From positions 240,001-304,000 of the forward strand of contig CAJXLP010000001.1 in NCBI GenBank assembly GCA_913056275.1: a stretch of 64,000 bases of DNA, in the 5' to 3' direction. The stretch is from an uncultured Mycoplasmatota bacterium (lineage in GTDB: Bacteria; Bacillota_I; Bacilli_A; Izemoplasmatales; Izemoplasmataceae). Within the stretch, counting starts at the first letter, position 1. Every line of letters begins with the position of its first letter. Made by a program: the position numbers and the translations under genes. Shown in pieces: positions 27,258 through 38,985 of this stretch. The notes under the pieces are model-generated. The model was not told where the DNA came from. It saw only the letters and a list, made by a program, of their open reading frames with translations, and searched no databases.

Positions 27258-27591
27258 TACGTTACACGCCTACGAAACCGCACTTAGAAATGGCTCCAAA
27301 GAAACAGTGATCATTTTTTATTCGACTTGGTGTCCCGATTGTCATCGATTAGAACCGTATCTAGATCGCTTAGAAGCCGTCTTTGAAGACATTGATTTTT
27401 ACTACGTGCAACGCGAGAAAGTTCCGCTAATCGCAAAACATTTAAATATCTATGGGGTTCCGAGTGTTTTATACTATGTGAAGGACGAACTCGTAGATAG
27501 CTACATTGATCCAACCTATAAATCGCCAGGCATGATTACGCATTTCATTGCTGAGGCGCGAGAAGGGAGACTTGCCGGTGCTACGCTTTAA
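27244..27591 (+). CDS. Thioredoxin-like protein (YtpP-like)
   Basis: A 115-residue thioredoxin-fold protein with the redox motif WCPDC in FYSTWCPDCHRLEPYL and the cis-proline strand YGVPSVLYYV. The CPDC active site matches B. subtilis YtpP, a thioredoxin-like protein whose gene is near sftA (ytpS) there too. ATG 27244 is chosen because GAGG lies nine bases before it; an in-frame ATG at 27229 lacks a site. It overlaps the previous gene by 14 bases and the next by 14. Confidence 0.85.
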   Translation: MKTINTLHAYETALRNGSKETVIIFYSTWCPDCHRLEPYLDRLEAVFEDIDFYYVQREKVPLIAKHLNIYGVPSVLYYVKDELVDSYIDPTYKSPGMITHFIAEAREGRLAGATL

Positions 27592-29611
27592 ATCCAAATA
27601 CGTCAAAGTTCCGTTCAGTCGAACCGCGGACGACAGCCCATTCAAAATATTCCATATATTGACCGATGAAGAAAAACGTGTCTACAAAAAAGACCGATTT
27701 GTCTCACCGATTTTTGGGACGCACGTCAAAGATGAAGTGGTCATTCCAATCATGGAAAAATCACCCACGAATATGGACAAACTCGATCCCTTCCGAATCA
27801 AACCAAAAATGACCAACGAAGAACGCATTAAAAAGTATGGGACCGCCTATCCAGAATTTGATGTTGTCCACGGGAAAAATTTATCAGAAGCATTGGAAGA
27901 TCAAGATCGTAAGCGCTCAAAAAGTAAAGAGCCCCATCCATCATTTGCCGCAGTGAGTGATGACCCCCCTGAAGAGCCCGCGCAAGAAGTGGCAGACTCT
28001 GGACTCGCCAAAGATGCCCCATTAGATGCGCACATTCAACATTACATCGAAGAAGAACGCCCAGAAGATACACCGATTGAAACGCCTGATGAATCTGTCA
28101 CTTCTGCTGAGCACGCGAGTGAAGAAACCACTTTTGAGGCATCTTCCATCGATGATGAACCGAGCGAAACGCCGAGTGAAGCCGTTAAAAAAGACCCAGC
28201 GAAACCGTATGAACTTCCGCCTCATTCACTCTTTAGCATTCCCCCTGAAGTTAAAACAAACCCCGAAGAATCATTGGAGCGCCAAAAAGCAACGATCAAT
28301 CAAACCTTTGAGGCATTCGGAGTTGGCGCACACGTCCATTCGTATACGTACGGCCCGACCGTCACCCGCTTTGAAATCATTTTAGACAGCGGCGTACGGG
28401 TGAATAAAGTAACCCAACTGCAAGATAACTTAAAAATGAACCTGTCTGCCGAACAAATTCGTATTGAAGCTCCGATTCCCGGAAAATCAACCGTCGGTAT
28501 TGAAGTGCCGAACGAAGTTCGTCAAACTGTGCATTATGCAACCCTCATTCAAAAAGACGTTTTCAAGCATGCAAAAGACCCCTTGACGGTTGCCCTCGGT
28601 CAAGACATTGACGGATTCACCATCGTCGAATCGATTAAGTCGATGCCGCATGGACTGATTGCCGGGCAAACTGGATCTGGTAAATCTGTCAATATCAATA
28701 CGATTTTGGTCAGCTTGTTGTTAAAGCATTCACCCGAGTCGTTAAAAATGATTTTGATCGACCCCAAAATGGTGGAACTCTCGAGCTATGATGAGTTGCC
28801 CCATTTACTGACACCTGTGATTACCAACGTAAAAGCCGCCACGGCCGCATTGAAATGGGCCGTTGATGAAATGGAACGGCGTTATCAAATGTTCGCTGAA
28901 AGTAAAGTACGCGACATTGTTGGCTACAACGAAGACGCGTCGAAAGCCCTCCCCTATATCGTGATTGTCGTGGATGAATTGGCTGATTTAATGGTCGTGG
29001 CCAGTCAAGCCGTGGAAGAATCCATCATGCGACTGACGCAAAAAGCGAGAGCCGCAGGGATGCACTTACTCGTTGCGACCCAACGTCCATCAACCGACGT
29101 CATCAAAGGAACAATTAAATCCAACATTCCAACTCGTGTGGCATTTTCCGTCGCCTCACACGTCGATTCTCAAACCATACTCGACAGTGCAGGTGCTGAA
29201 AAACTCATTGGAAAAGGGGACATGTTGTTGATGGTGAACGGAAAAAATAAGCGCCGTTTACAAGGTGCGTTTGTTTCTGATGAAGACATCGATTCAGTCA
29301 CTCAGTTCATCAAAGATCAACGGTCGCCTGATTATTTATTTACTGCCGATGAACTTATTGAAAAAGCGATTAATACATTCCAAAACGATGAGCTGTTAGT
29401 CGATGTTGCCCGCTTTGTCATCGGTCAAGGTGAAGCGTCATTAAACCGGATTATCAAAAACTTTAACATCGGATTTAACCGGGCTCAAAGCATTGTGTCA
29501 AGTTTAGAAAGTGCCGGCATTGTCGGAGAAAATGTCGGGTCAAAAGCCCGTGACGTGCTCGTTGATGAAGTCGAGGCACAAGAAATCATCGAACGCCTCC
29601 GCGGCATCTAG
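27578..29611 (+). CDS. sftA: Soluble FtsK/SpoIIIE-family DNA translocase (SftA-like)
   Basis: A hexameric DNA pump that moves chromosome ends from the closing septum. From GTG 27578 (GAAGGGAG seven bases upstream) it has 677 residues. There are no membrane helices at the N terminus, unlike FtsK and SpoIIIE, so it resembles the soluble B. subtilis SftA. Order: an N-terminal region, an acidic Glu/Pro/Ser-rich linker (about 100-215), the alpha/beta motor with Walker A GQTGSGKS (about 363-370) and Walker B IVVDELADL (about 463-471), and a C-terminal gamma winged helix (about 607-670) that reads orienting DNA sites. Confidence 0.9.
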   Translation: MLRFKSKYVKVPFSRTADDSPFKIFHILTDEEKRVYKKDRFVSPIFGTHVKDEVVIPIMEKSPTNMDKLDPFRIKPKMTNEERIKKYGTAYPEFDVVHGKNLSEALEDQDRKRSKSKEPHPSFAAVSDDPPEEPAQEVADSGLAKDAPLDAHIQHYIEEERPEDTPIETPDESVTSAEHASEETTFEASSIDDEPSETPSEAVKKDPAKPYELPPHSLFSIPPEVKTNPEESLERQKATINQTFEAFGVGAHVHSYTYGPTVTRFEIILDSGVRVNKVTQLQDNLKMNLSAEQIRIEAPIPGKSTVGIEVPNEVRQTVHYATLIQKDVFKHAKDPLTVALGQDIDGFTIVESIKSMPHGLIAGQTGSGKSVNINTILVSLLLKHSPESLKMILIDPKMVELSSYDELPHLLTPVITNVKAATAALKWAVDEMERRYQMFAESKVRDIVGYNEDASKALPYIVIVVDELADLMVVASQAVEESIMRLTQKARAAGMHLLVATQRPSTDVIKGTIKSNIPTRVAFSVASHVDSQTILDSAGAEKLIGKGDMLLMVNGKNKRRLQGAFVSDEDIDSVTQFIKDQRSPDYLFTADELIEKAINTFQNDELLVDVARFVIGQGEASLNRIIKNFNIGFNRAQSIVSSLESAGIVGENVGSKARDVLVDEVEAQEIIERLRGI

Positions 29612-29662
29612 ACCGCACATGCATCGCTTGCCAAGCACTCAGTGAACGTCGAAAGGAATTTT

Positions 29663-30499
29663 ATGGAGACTTACGAACCCACCAAACCGGTCAAAAAATC
29701 GACCCGAAAAATTACTCGCACGCTGATTAAAACGGTGCTTTTTTTGGCTGTCATGTTTGCGGCGGAATGGTGGTCGCCGAGGTATGAAGCGTTTAACACA
29801 CTGCGCCATACCACCGTCTCAGAAATTCCCTTTCTAGGGCCGTTTGTCGCCGACAATGTGCCGGCACTTGCGAGCCTCTCGTTTTATTACACGTTGGTCG
29901 TCATTTTGACCCTCTTGATTATCCCAAGTGCCGTTAAGGCACACTCCATCATGAATCAAGACATGGGAGAAAAGAAACAATTGCGTAAATTACGGCGCAT
30001 TCATAGCCGTATGGATTACGTGCAGTTTGCGGCCTTTATCGGCATGGTGTACATCGTAGTGAACACCTTTTTCTTTTCCTTAGCCAACGTCTCAGGTAGC
30101 AGCATGAACGACAATTTTTTTGATCAAGATGACGTCATTATTTCCCATCAAATCGACGCACTTACCTATGGGGATGTCGTCGTCGTGCAAGTCGAGAATG
30201 AATTTTTCTTAAAACGTGTGGTGGGCTTACCTGGCGATGAGATTGTGATTTCTGGGGGGCGTGTGTCCGTCAATGGCGACCCCCTAATTGAACCGTATCT
30301 AAGTGACCCAAATACACAATGTTACGGCGGTACAAACTGCACGGTGACGCTGAGTGATGACGCCTATTACGTACTCGGTGATAACCGGTCGAATTCGACA
30401 GATTCCAGAGCCATCGGCCCGATTCCGCAAGAGGACTTTTTTGGGCACGTAATTTTTGTCTTGCGCCCCCTTGACCGGATTGGTCCAGTCCAGCCATGA
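29663..30499 (+). CDS. lepB: Signal peptidase I
   Basis: Membrane serine protease that removes Sec signal peptides. From ATG 29663 (AAAGGAA five bases upstream; GTG 29642 is less likely) it has 278 residues. Three hydrophobic segments (about 20-38, 70-90 and 120-142) precede the catalytic domain, so it has more N-terminal helices than the single one of B. subtilis SipS. The catalytic Ser is about residue 147 (SGSSM) and the Lys about 184 (FFLKRVVGLPGD); LGDNRSNSTDSR is box E. It overlaps rbgA by four bases, as the first gene of lepB-rbgA-rnhB. Confidence 0.93.
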   Translation: METYEPTKPVKKSTRKITRTLIKTVLFLAVMFAAEWWSPRYEAFNTLRHTTVSEIPFLGPFVADNVPALASLSFYYTLVVILTLLIIPSAVKAHSIMNQDMGEKKQLRKLRRIHSRMDYVQFAAFIGMVYIVVNTFFFSLANVSGSSMNDNFFDQDDVIISHQIDALTYGDVVVVQVENEFFLKRVVGLPGDEIVISGGRVSVNGDPLIEPYLSDPNTQCYGGTNCTVTLSDDAYYVLGDNRSNSTDSRAIGPIPQEDFFGHVIFVLRPLDRIGPVQP

Positions 30500-31293
30500 G
30501 CATTGCATGGTATCCGGGCCATATGGCAAAGACCCGCAACCGCCATCAATCCATGTTGAAATCGATTGATGTTATTTTGTGGATGGTTGATGCGAGAGCT
30601 CCGTTTTCAACCTTGGATCCGACCCTTAAAAAAACCTTTAACAATAAACCCTTTCTCATTGTCATTAACAAAAAAGATCTCGTCAAAGCCAGTTACTTAG
30701 ATGCGGTGAAAGCACGATTCGCTGAGCAAGGAATGCCTGCAGTCATGATCCGGGCGTATAAAGCGCAAGACGTCAAGGCGCTGATTAAAACCGCTGAAAG
30801 GATGCAGTCAAACCGGCGTAAAATCGGCGGACTCCGTGTATCGATTTTAGGGGTCCCAAATACAGGGAAAAGTACACTCATTAATCAACTGGCGGGAAAA
30901 AGTACCCAGCCAGTGGCGAATACGCCAGGCATTACAAAAGCCCTCAGATGGGTGGAAACACCCTACGGGTCCATCTTAGATACACCGGGCATTCTATGGC
31001 CCAAAATCGAGGATGTCGAAGTTGGGTTAAAAATGGCGATTTTAGGCTCCATCAAAGATACGATGATTCCCTATGGGGCGGCGATTGATTTACTGATGGA
31101 TCGGTTATACACCCATCCTGAATCCAAATTAAAAGCGCTCTATCCGGGCTTAGAACCGCTTGCCATTTTAGAAAAAATCGCCGTTGATGAAGGCTTTAAA
31201 ACGGCGCATAGTTTTGATGAAATGGCGCTTTATCAAAGGCTTTTAAAAGACTACCGATCTGGCCATTTTGGGAAGGTCCCTTTAGATGATTGA
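30496..31293 (+). CDS. rbgA: Ribosome biogenesis GTPase RbgA (YlqF)
   Basis: RbgA is a circularly permuted GTPase needed for late 50S assembly. The 265-residue protein begins IAWYPGHMAKTRNRHQ, the family signature, and has the permuted order: NKKDLVK (G4) first, then GVPNTGKSTLINQL (G1) and DTPGILWPK (G3). The C-terminal helical domain is present. The gene order with lepB upstream and rnhB downstream (8-base overlap) is that of B. subtilis. Confidence 0.95.
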   Translation: MSIAWYPGHMAKTRNRHQSMLKSIDVILWMVDARAPFSTLDPTLKKTFNNKPFLIVINKKDLVKASYLDAVKARFAEQGMPAVMIRAYKAQDVKALIKTAERMQSNRRKIGGLRVSILGVPNTGKSTLINQLAGKSTQPVANTPGITKALRWVETPYGSILDTPGILWPKIEDVEVGLKMAILGSIKDTMIPYGAAIDLLMDRLYTHPESKLKALYPGLEPLAILEKIAVDEGFKTAHSFDEMALYQRLLKDYRSGHFGKVPLDD

Positions 31294-31870
31294 TCCGGAG
31301 TATTATGCACGAGGAATCCGTACGCTGTGTGGCATTGACGAAGCGGGCCGCGGGCCTATTGCGGGGCCACTGATTGTAGCAGGCGTGGTTTTACCACGGG
31401 CCCACTCAATTAAAGGATTGCATGATTCAAAGCAATTATCGGAGAAACAAAGAGATGCTTTGTTTCCGCGGATTCAAGATGAGGCGCTCGCCTACATGAT
31501 TGTACGCATTGACCCAGATGTGATTGATGAAAAAAACATTTACGTGGCAACGCAAGATGCGATGACTGAAATTGCGGTCGGCTTAAATGCGGATTACACA
31601 TTAACCGATGCCATGCCGCTGACAGTCCCCTTGCCGCATGAAGCGATTATTAAAGGTGATACGTTGTCGGAGTCGATTGGCGCAGCCAGTATTCTTGCAA
31701 AAGTTACACGTGATACAATTATGAAAGACTATGCGAGCGTTTATCCAGGCTATGGATTTGACCAGCATAAAGGCTATCCAACCGTCTACCACGTCACCCA
31801 ATTGCGCGCCCTCGGCGTGACTGTGATTCACCGCAAGTCCTTTCAACCTGTGAAAGGTATGTTACATTAA
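31286..31870 (+). CDS. rnhB: Ribonuclease HII
   Basis: RNase HII cleaves RNA in RNA-DNA hybrids and single ribonucleotides in DNA. At 194 residues it is near the short end. The catalytic Asp-Glu are D18-E19 in CGIDEAGRGPIAGP; the third Asp is in GLHDSKQLS and further acidic ligands near KGDTLSESIGAASILAKVTRD. It overlaps rbgA by eight bases and lies 15 bases before upp. Confidence 0.93.
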   Translation: MIDPEYYARGIRTLCGIDEAGRGPIAGPLIVAGVVLPRAHSIKGLHDSKQLSEKQRDALFPRIQDEALAYMIVRIDPDVIDEKNIYVATQDAMTEIAVGLNADYTLTDAMPLTVPLPHEAIIKGDTLSESIGAASILAKVTRDTIMKDYASVYPGYGFDQHKGYPTVYHVTQLRALGVTVIHRKSFQPVKGMLH

Positions 31871-31885
31871 ATAATAGAGGTGCCT

Positions 31886-32512
31886 ATGGGAAAATTAAAA
31901 GTGTTTGATCATCCCCTCATTCATCATAAGCTGGCGATTATTCGTAATAAAGAAACCACGACCAAACTATTTCGTGAAACCGTCGATGAAATTGGTGCAC
32001 TCATGGCCTATGAAGTCACGCGAGATTTGCCAACTGCGGACGGAGAAATCGAAACGCCAATTGCCTTAACGGCTGTAAAAATGTTAGCAAAAGAAGTGGT
32101 TATCGTCCCTATTTTAAGAGCTGGATTAGGCATGGTATCTGGCATTCAACAACTCATTCCAACCGCCAAAGTCGGCCACGTTGGCATGTACCGCGATGAA
32201 GACACTCTAGAGCCTAAACAATATTATTTCAAAGTCCCAGACACCACAAAAGATGCCACCGTCTTGGTGGTTGACCCGATGCTTGCAACGGGGGGATCGG
32301 TCACTGCGGCGATTCATTTACTCAAAGACGCCGGCGCCCAAGACATTCGTTTTGTGGGGATTGTAGGCTGTCCAACCGGTGTCGATGTGTTGAAAAATGC
32401 GCACCCTGATGTCGACATTTATTTGGCGGCACTCGATCCAAAAATGAACGAACAAAGTTACATTGTTCCGGGTCTTGGCGATGCGGGTGACCGTTTGTAC
32501 GGCACGAAATAA
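31886..32512 (+). CDS. upp: Uracil phosphoribosyltransferase
   Basis: Upp makes UMP from uracil and PRPP in pyrimidine salvage. The 208-residue protein has the PRPP loop [11 protein letters not shown] and the uracil-site end [20 protein letters not shown] 31886 is preceded by AGAGG at five bases (a GTG at 31880 is inside that site). As in many Firmicutes it directly precedes the ATP synthase operon; its stop overlaps the atpZ ATG. Confidence 0.95.
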   Translation: MGKLKVFDHPLIHHKLAIIRNKETTTKLFRETVDEIGALMAYEVTRDLPTADGEIETPIALTAVKMLAKEVVIVPILRAGLGMVSGIQQLIPTAKVGHVGMYRDEDTLEPKQYYFKVPDTTKDATVLVVDPMLATGGSVTAAIHLLKDAGAQDIRFVGIVGCPTGVDVLKNAHPDVDIYLAALDPKMNEQSYIVPGLGDAGDRLYGTK

Positions 32513-32727
32513 TGCGACAAAAAAATACGATAAAACTCATCGCGGTTGCGACCAATTTCATCTTTGAAATGCTCATCGCATTGGTCATTGGCTTTTTCCT
32601 CGGGAACTATTTAGATGGCGTGTTTGATTTCAACGGATTTTTAACCGCTTTATTGATGGTTCTTTTGGGCGCTGGCGCAATTTGGCAATTTATTAGACGT
32701 CTCATCAAACTTGGTAAAACGTCATGA
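32512..32727 (+). CDS. AtpZ/AtpI-family small membrane protein
   Basis: A 71-residue protein with two transmembrane helices (about 8-30 and 40-62) and the short loop between them (GNYLDGVFDF), as in the AtpZ/AtpI family found ahead of atpB. These are thought to help assemble the c ring or conduct divalent cations. It overlaps upp by one base (TAATG) and the next gene by four. Confidence 0.75.
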   Translation: MRQKNTIKLIAVATNFIFEMLIALVIGFFLGNYLDGVFDFNGFLTALLMVLLGAGAIWQFIRRLIKLGKTS

Positions 32728-33110
32728 ACGACGCGTATTTAAAAACATTTTTTTGGATTTTTCCAAGCACAGTTGGCATTGCCTTAATCTTGTTTGGAGT
32801 CGGGGTTTTTATCGACTCGATCTCCGCATTTACGCTAGCGCTTTCATTTACCTTGGGAAGCATCGTAAGCGTAATGCTTGCAAGTATGAACTATCGGTCG
32901 TTTACTAAACACAGTGACGCCCCTGAGAAGTGGGTGTTTGTCACGCGCAAAAACTATTTGGTTCGGTACGCTATCTATGGACTGATACTCTCTTTAAGCT
33001 ATCTCAGTGAAAGCTTTTACTTTTTAAGTGTCTTTAGCGGTTTTTTTATGTTTAAAAGTGTATTATTATTAAGTATCTGGGTCCACCGAAAGGATATCCA
33101 TAATGGGTGA
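32724..33110 (+). CDS. ATP synthase I-like membrane protein
   Basis: A 128-residue protein with four predicted membrane helices, placed between atpZ and atpB with overlaps of four and eight bases. Position and topology match ATP synthase protein I (AtpI), a c-ring assembly helper; sequence similarity to AtpI is weak by eye, so the call rests mostly on context. Confidence 0.65.
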   Translation: MNDAYLKTFFWIFPSTVGIALILFGVGVFIDSISAFTLALSFTLGSIVSVMLASMNYRSFTKHSDAPEKWVFVTRKNYLVRYAIYGLILSLSYLSESFYFLSVFSGFFMFKSVLLLSIWVHRKDIHNG

Positions 33111-33804
33111 CATTATTTCAATCGATTGGAATTTCCTCAATTGGTCTGTAAATTTAAAACATAGTCTACTTATCATCGCCCTCATCGGGCTCTTTTCGTT
33201 TGTTTTAGGACGTCGTGTTCAAAAACTCCAACCAACGGATCAACCCACTTTATTAGAAAACCTCGTCATTGTGGCGATCTCAACGATTAACAATTTGATT
33301 AAGGATTACTACGGGAAGCGCTGGCGGATGTTCGCCCCTCTTCTTTTCGCAATCCTTTTTTATTTGATTATCGCCAATACCGCAAACCTCTTTGGGCTGG
33401 CGACGCCGCTTTCTAACATCAATGTCGCGTTAGCCTTTTCCATTTTTGCCATCTTGACCATTCAAGGGGCCGGCTTAATTATTAAAAAACCATGGCAACG
33501 CCTGAAAGACTTATCAAGTCCCAATGTATTACTCCTCCCCATCAATTTATTCGGTGAGTTATCAACGCCGACGGCAATGGGTCTCAGGTTATTTGGGAAC
33601 ATCTTGTCAGGTGCGGTCATCAGTGCACTTATCTACGCATTTTTTGGGCCATCCATCTTCGGAACGGCGGGTAATGTCTTACTGACAACAGTCTTACTCC
33701 ATCCAATTTTTACCGTGTTCTTTGGGGCCATTCAAGCTTTTGTGTATTTCATGCTGCTGACGATCTTCTTGTCTATGGCCATTGAAGATTCGGAACCAGC
33801 TTAA
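33103..33804 (+). CDS. atpB: ATP synthase F0 subunit a
   Basis: The stator channel subunit that carries ions to and from the c ring. The 233-residue membrane protein has five to six helices and the essential Arg in TAMGLRLFGNILSG, with the second half ending in QAFVYFMLLTIFLSMAIE. The length is normal. It overlaps the AtpI-like gene and lies 32 bases before atpE. Confidence 0.94.
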   Translation: MGDIISIDWNFLNWSVNLKHSLLIIALIGLFSFVLGRRVQKLQPTDQPTLLENLVIVAISTINNLIKDYYGKRWRMFAPLLFAILFYLIIANTANLFGLATPLSNINVALAFSIFAILTIQGAGLIIKKPWQRLKDLSSPNVLLLPINLFGELSTPTAMGLRLFGNILSGAVISALIYAFFGPSIFGTAGNVLLTTVLLHPIFTVFFGAIQAFVYFMLLTIFLSMAIEDSEPA

Positions 33805-33809
33805 AATAA

Positions 33810-34085
<276 letters not shown>

Positions 34086-34101
34086 TTTAGAGGAGGTCCA
34101 T

Positions 34102-34644
34102 ATGTCTGGATTTGCTTCTAGGCTTTCTGAAGCCATTGAAAATTTAGTGCAAAATGGCATCATCATCAACCCGATTGAAATACTCATCCAACTGATCGCC
34201 ACTGTGATTTTAATTGTCTTAGTCAAACAATTTCTCTGGGACAAAGTCACGGGATTTTTGGATGCGCGTCAAAGCGTCGTTGATGAAGATATTGCGTCGG
34301 CTCAAGCCGACAAAGAAAAAGCTCAAAACTTACGGGAAAAGGCCCAAGCTGAACTTGCGAGCATCAAAGAAGAGGCGAAAGCCATTTTAGATGCCGCCAA
34401 AGAACAAGCCGAAAATACGCGTGTTAAAACACTGGAAAACACGAAAGATGAAGTGCGAACCATGAAGAAACACGCGGACAATGAAATCGCCAAAGACATT
34501 GAAAATGCCCGTAAATCGATTCGCGAAGAAATTATCGGCGTGGCGATGACACTTTCTAAAAAAGTCATCGACAAAGAAATTGATGAAGCCACTTACATGG
34601 CCCTCATCGACGACGCCATCGCGGAAGTGAGCCAAAATGAGTAG
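34102..34644 (+). CDS. atpF: ATP synthase F0 subunit b
   Basis: Peripheral stalk subunit of 180 residues: one membrane helix (about 25-48) and then a long charged coiled coil that dimerises and reaches the top of F1. GAGGAGG precedes the ATG. It overlaps atpH by eight bases. Confidence 0.93.
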   Translation: MSGFASRLSEAIENLVQNGIIINPIEILIQLIATVILIVLVKQFLWDKVTGFLDARQSVVDEDIASAQADKEKAQNLREKAQAELASIKEEAKAILDAAKEQAENTRVKTLENTKDEVRTMKKHADNEIAKDIENARKSIREEIIGVAMTLSKKVIDKEIDEATYMALIDDAIAEVSQNE

Positions 34645-35146
34645 TCTGCATCGCTCGTATGCGCAGGCCCTTTTTGAGTTGGCGGTAGAAAAGGGTGAGC
34701 TTGACAGTACCGAGGCAGTCGCGCACGGACTGGCCGAAGGGTTTGCTGGGAAAAAAGCGTTTCTCTCTCATCCCAACGTGGCCGATGATACGGTCCGCAA
34801 AATGGTCGCTGAGGCAACGGATTCTTCGTTGATGCGGCATTTTGTTGACGTCATCATGCATCATGGACGCCTGGCTGAACTGACTGGGATATTGGATGCT
34901 TTTTTTACGGTCATTCAAGCCTTAAGTGAAGAGAAAGAAATTCATATCTACACGGCGCACGCTCTATCAGCCCCGCAAGAGAAAAAGCTGGTAGAGGCAT
35001 TTAAATCACGTTTTAAAAGTCCTACACTCACGGTTCATGTGGATCCCCAGATGGTAGGGGGACTTCGAATTGCCTATGATGACAAGATATTTGATGCATC
35101 GACTTCTACCATGTACGACACACTCAAACACACGATAAGCAGGTGA
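34637..35146 (+). CDS. atpH: ATP synthase F1 subunit delta
   Basis: Connects the b dimer to the top of the alpha3-beta3 head. The 169-residue protein starts [13 protein letters not shown] and ends with [20 protein letters not shown], the conserved delta C-terminal strand. It overlaps atpF and is four bases before atpA. Confidence 0.92.
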   Translation: MSSLHRSYAQALFELAVEKGELDSTEAVAHGLAEGFAGKKAFLSHPNVADDTVRKMVAEATDSSLMRHFVDVIMHHGRLAELTGILDAFFTVIQALSEEKEIHIYTAHALSAPQEKKLVEAFKSRFKSPTLTVHVDPQMVGGLRIAYDDKIFDASTSTMYDTLKHTISR

Positions 35147-35150
35147 CGCT

Positions 35151-36659
35151 ATGAGTAAAATTAATCCCGTCGAGATCAGTAACCTGATTAAAGCGCAAAT
35201 TGAGTCGTTCGAAAAAGACCTGAAAACCGAATCGGTTGGTACCGTGGTCAGCGTCGGCGACGGCATCGCTTTAGTCCATGGTCTGGACAACGCAATGAGC
35301 GGGGAACTGCTCGCATTTGATAATGATATCTATGGTATGGCATTAAATTTAGAAAAAGATCACGTCGGCGTCATCATTTTAGATGAGTCTACGGCGGTCA
35401 AAGAAGGCGACACGGTCAAAACAACCGGTCGCATTTTAGAAGTTCCTGTGGGCAAAGATTTAATTGGCCGAGTGGTCAATCCACTGGGGCAAGCGATTGA
35501 TGGCTTAGGGTCGATCCCCATCAAGAAAACCCGTCCGCTAGAGAAAAAAGCGCCGGGCGTGATGACTCGTAAATCAGTCGAAGAGCCACTGCAGACCGGA
35601 ATCAAAGTCTTGGATGCGCTCGTTCCGATTGGCCGAGGCCAACGTGAGCTCATTATCGGGGACCGGAAAACCGGGAAAACCTCGATTGCTGTAGATACCA
35701 TCATCAATCAAAAAGGCAAAGATGTCATATGCATTTATGTCGCCATCGGTCAGAAAGAATCGACCGTGGCGGGCATTCAAGAAACGCTCAAACGCCACGG
35801 GGCAATGGATTACTCCATCATTGTAAGCGCGGGCGCCTCGGAACCATCACCACTCCTTTATCTAGCGCCCTACGCGGGAGTCACGATGGGGGAAGAATTC
35901 ATGTATGATGGCAAACACGTGTTGGTCGTCTATGATGATTTGACCAAACACGCCATTGCCTACCGTGAACTTTCATTACTATTAAGACGCCCACCAGGAC
36001 GCGAAGCATTCCCTGGGGATGTCTTTTACTTACACTCCCGGTTACTTGAACGGGCCGCTAAACTGAATGATGATTTAGGTGGTGGGTCAATTACGGCACT
36101 GCCGATTATCGAAACGCAAGCCGGTGACATTGCGGCGTACATTCCCACCAACGTCATCTCCATTACCGACGGTCAGATTTTCTTACAAAGTAACCTCTTT
36201 TACAGCGGGGTTAGACCCGCCATTAATGCAGGGAACTCTGTGTCTCGAGTCGGTGGATCGGCACAAATTAAAGCGATTAAAAAAGTGTCCGGAACGCTCC
36301 GTCTTGATTTAGCGAGCTACCGTGAATTAGAAGCCTTTACGCAATTTGGCTCAGATTTAGACGCCACCACTAAACGCAAACTCGCCCGGGGTGAACGGAC
36401 GGTAGAAATCCTCAAACAAGGGTTGCATGACGTGTTAGACGTCGAGAAACAAGTCGTCTCGATTTACGCGTTAACCCGTGGCTTCCTCGATGCCATTGAC
36501 GTGGAAAAAATCCGCCGGTTTGAAACCCACTTACACGCCACATTTGACCAAGATAAAGGCGGTCAAAAATGTTTAAAAACGATTCGTGAAGAGAAAGTCT
36601 TACCGGATCAAGCGGCCATGAACGAAGTCATGGAAAAAGCTGTGAAGTCATTCGTCTAA
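35151..36659 (+). CDS. atpA: ATP synthase F1 subunit alpha
   Basis: Non-catalytic nucleotide-binding subunit, 502 residues. It has Walker [31 protein letters not shown], and the [12 protein letters not shown] and [14 protein letters not shown] segments with the arginine finger. Length is standard. It is fifth in the atpBEFHAGDC order. Confidence 0.97.
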   Translation: MSKINPVEISNLIKAQIESFEKDLKTESVGTVVSVGDGIALVHGLDNAMSGELLAFDNDIYGMALNLEKDHVGVIILDESTAVKEGDTVKTTGRILEVPVGKDLIGRVVNPLGQAIDGLGSIPIKKTRPLEKKAPGVMTRKSVEEPLQTGIKVLDALVPIGRGQRELIIGDRKTGKTSIAVDTIINQKGKDVICIYVAIGQKESTVAGIQETLKRHGAMDYSIIVSAGASEPSPLLYLAPYAGVTMGEEFMYDGKHVLVVYDDLTKHAIAYRELSLLLRRPPGREAFPGDVFYLHSRLLERAAKLNDDLGGGSITALPIIETQAGDIAAYIPTNVISITDGQIFLQSNLFYSGVRPAINAGNSVSRVGGSAQIKAIKKVSGTLRLDLASYRELEAFTQFGSDLDATTKRKLARGERTVEILKQGLHDVLDVEKQVVSIYALTRGFLDAIDVEKIRRFETHLHATFDQDKGGQKCLKTIREEKVLPDQAAMNEVMEKAVKSFV

Positions 36660-36683
36660 TCCGAAATTAGGAGGGTCATCGCT

Positions 36684-37562
36684 ATGGCCAACATGCGTGA
36701 TATTAAGCAACGCATTCAAGGCACCCAAAAAACATCGCAAATAACCAAAGCGATGCACATGGTGAGTGCTTCGAAACTGAAAAAAGCGGAAAAAACGATC
36801 AAAGATTACCGCCCCTTAACCGAAAAACTAGAAGCCATTTTATCGCGGATGTTTAACGAAGATCCCGATCTTACGCATCCCTTCTTAAATCCTCGTGAAA
36901 TCAAACATTCGACGTTTATTTTGATTACATCCGACCGTGGCTTAGCCGGTCCATACAATGCCAACGTCTTTAAGGCGTTTGAAAATTATTTGGACACGCA
37001 TCAATACGACCGCAAGAGAATATCTGTGGCCGCCATCGGCAATAAAGCATTTAGCTTTGCGAAAAATAAAGGCTACACACTCATTCAAGATGCGCCCATT
37101 CAAGTGCGTGATGACTTTCAGTTTATTGATTTTCAAAAGCTGACCGATACGTTCATTAAAGATTACTTGGCAGGGCGGACCGATGAAATCATTTCCGTAT
37201 TCAACACGTTCATCAATACACTCAGTCAAGAAGTATCGGTAAAACCACTTGTTCCGCTTGCTTTTAACCCAGATGTCGACATCGATAAAGCGGCCGCTCA
37301 AGTGCCCATATACGACTTTGAACCGAGCATCAAAAAAGCACTCGATACCTTACTTCCGAATTACGTCGTTAACACACTTTATGGTCAAGTATTAGAAGGC
37401 AAAGCCAGTGAGCATGCATCGCGCATGACGGCGATGAAGAATGCCACAGACAATGCTGAAGAATTGATCGACTCACTGACACTTACATACAACAAAGCCC
37501 GTCAAGATGCCATCACGATTGAACTCACCGATATCATCGGCGGCGCAAACGCTGTGAACTAG
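36684..37562 (+). CDS. atpG: ATP synthase F1 subunit gamma
   Basis: Central shaft of the rotary motor, 292 residues. The N-terminal helix (MRDIKQRIQGTQKTSQITKAMHMVSASKL) and the C-terminal helix (ASEHASRMTAMKNATDNAEEL) form the coiled coil that turns inside the head. TTAGGAGGG precedes the ATG. It is nine bases before atpD. Confidence 0.95.
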   Translation: MANMRDIKQRIQGTQKTSQITKAMHMVSASKLKKAEKTIKDYRPLTEKLEAILSRMFNEDPDLTHPFLNPREIKHSTFILITSDRGLAGPYNANVFKAFENYLDTHQYDRKRISVAAIGNKAFSFAKNKGYTLIQDAPIQVRDDFQFIDFQKLTDTFIKDYLAGRTDEIISVFNTFINTLSQEVSVKPLVPLAFNPDVDIDKAAAQVPIYDFEPSIKKALDTLLPNYVVNTLYGQVLEGKASEHASRMTAMKNATDNAEELIDSLTLTYNKARQDAITIELTDIIGGANAVN

Positions 37563-38984
<1,422 letters not shown>

Positions 38985-38985
38985 T

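Noticed and set aside
27548..27577. Upstream TTG start for the SftA-like translocase
   Set aside because: No ribosome site there; GAAGGGAG is correctly placed for GTG 27578.
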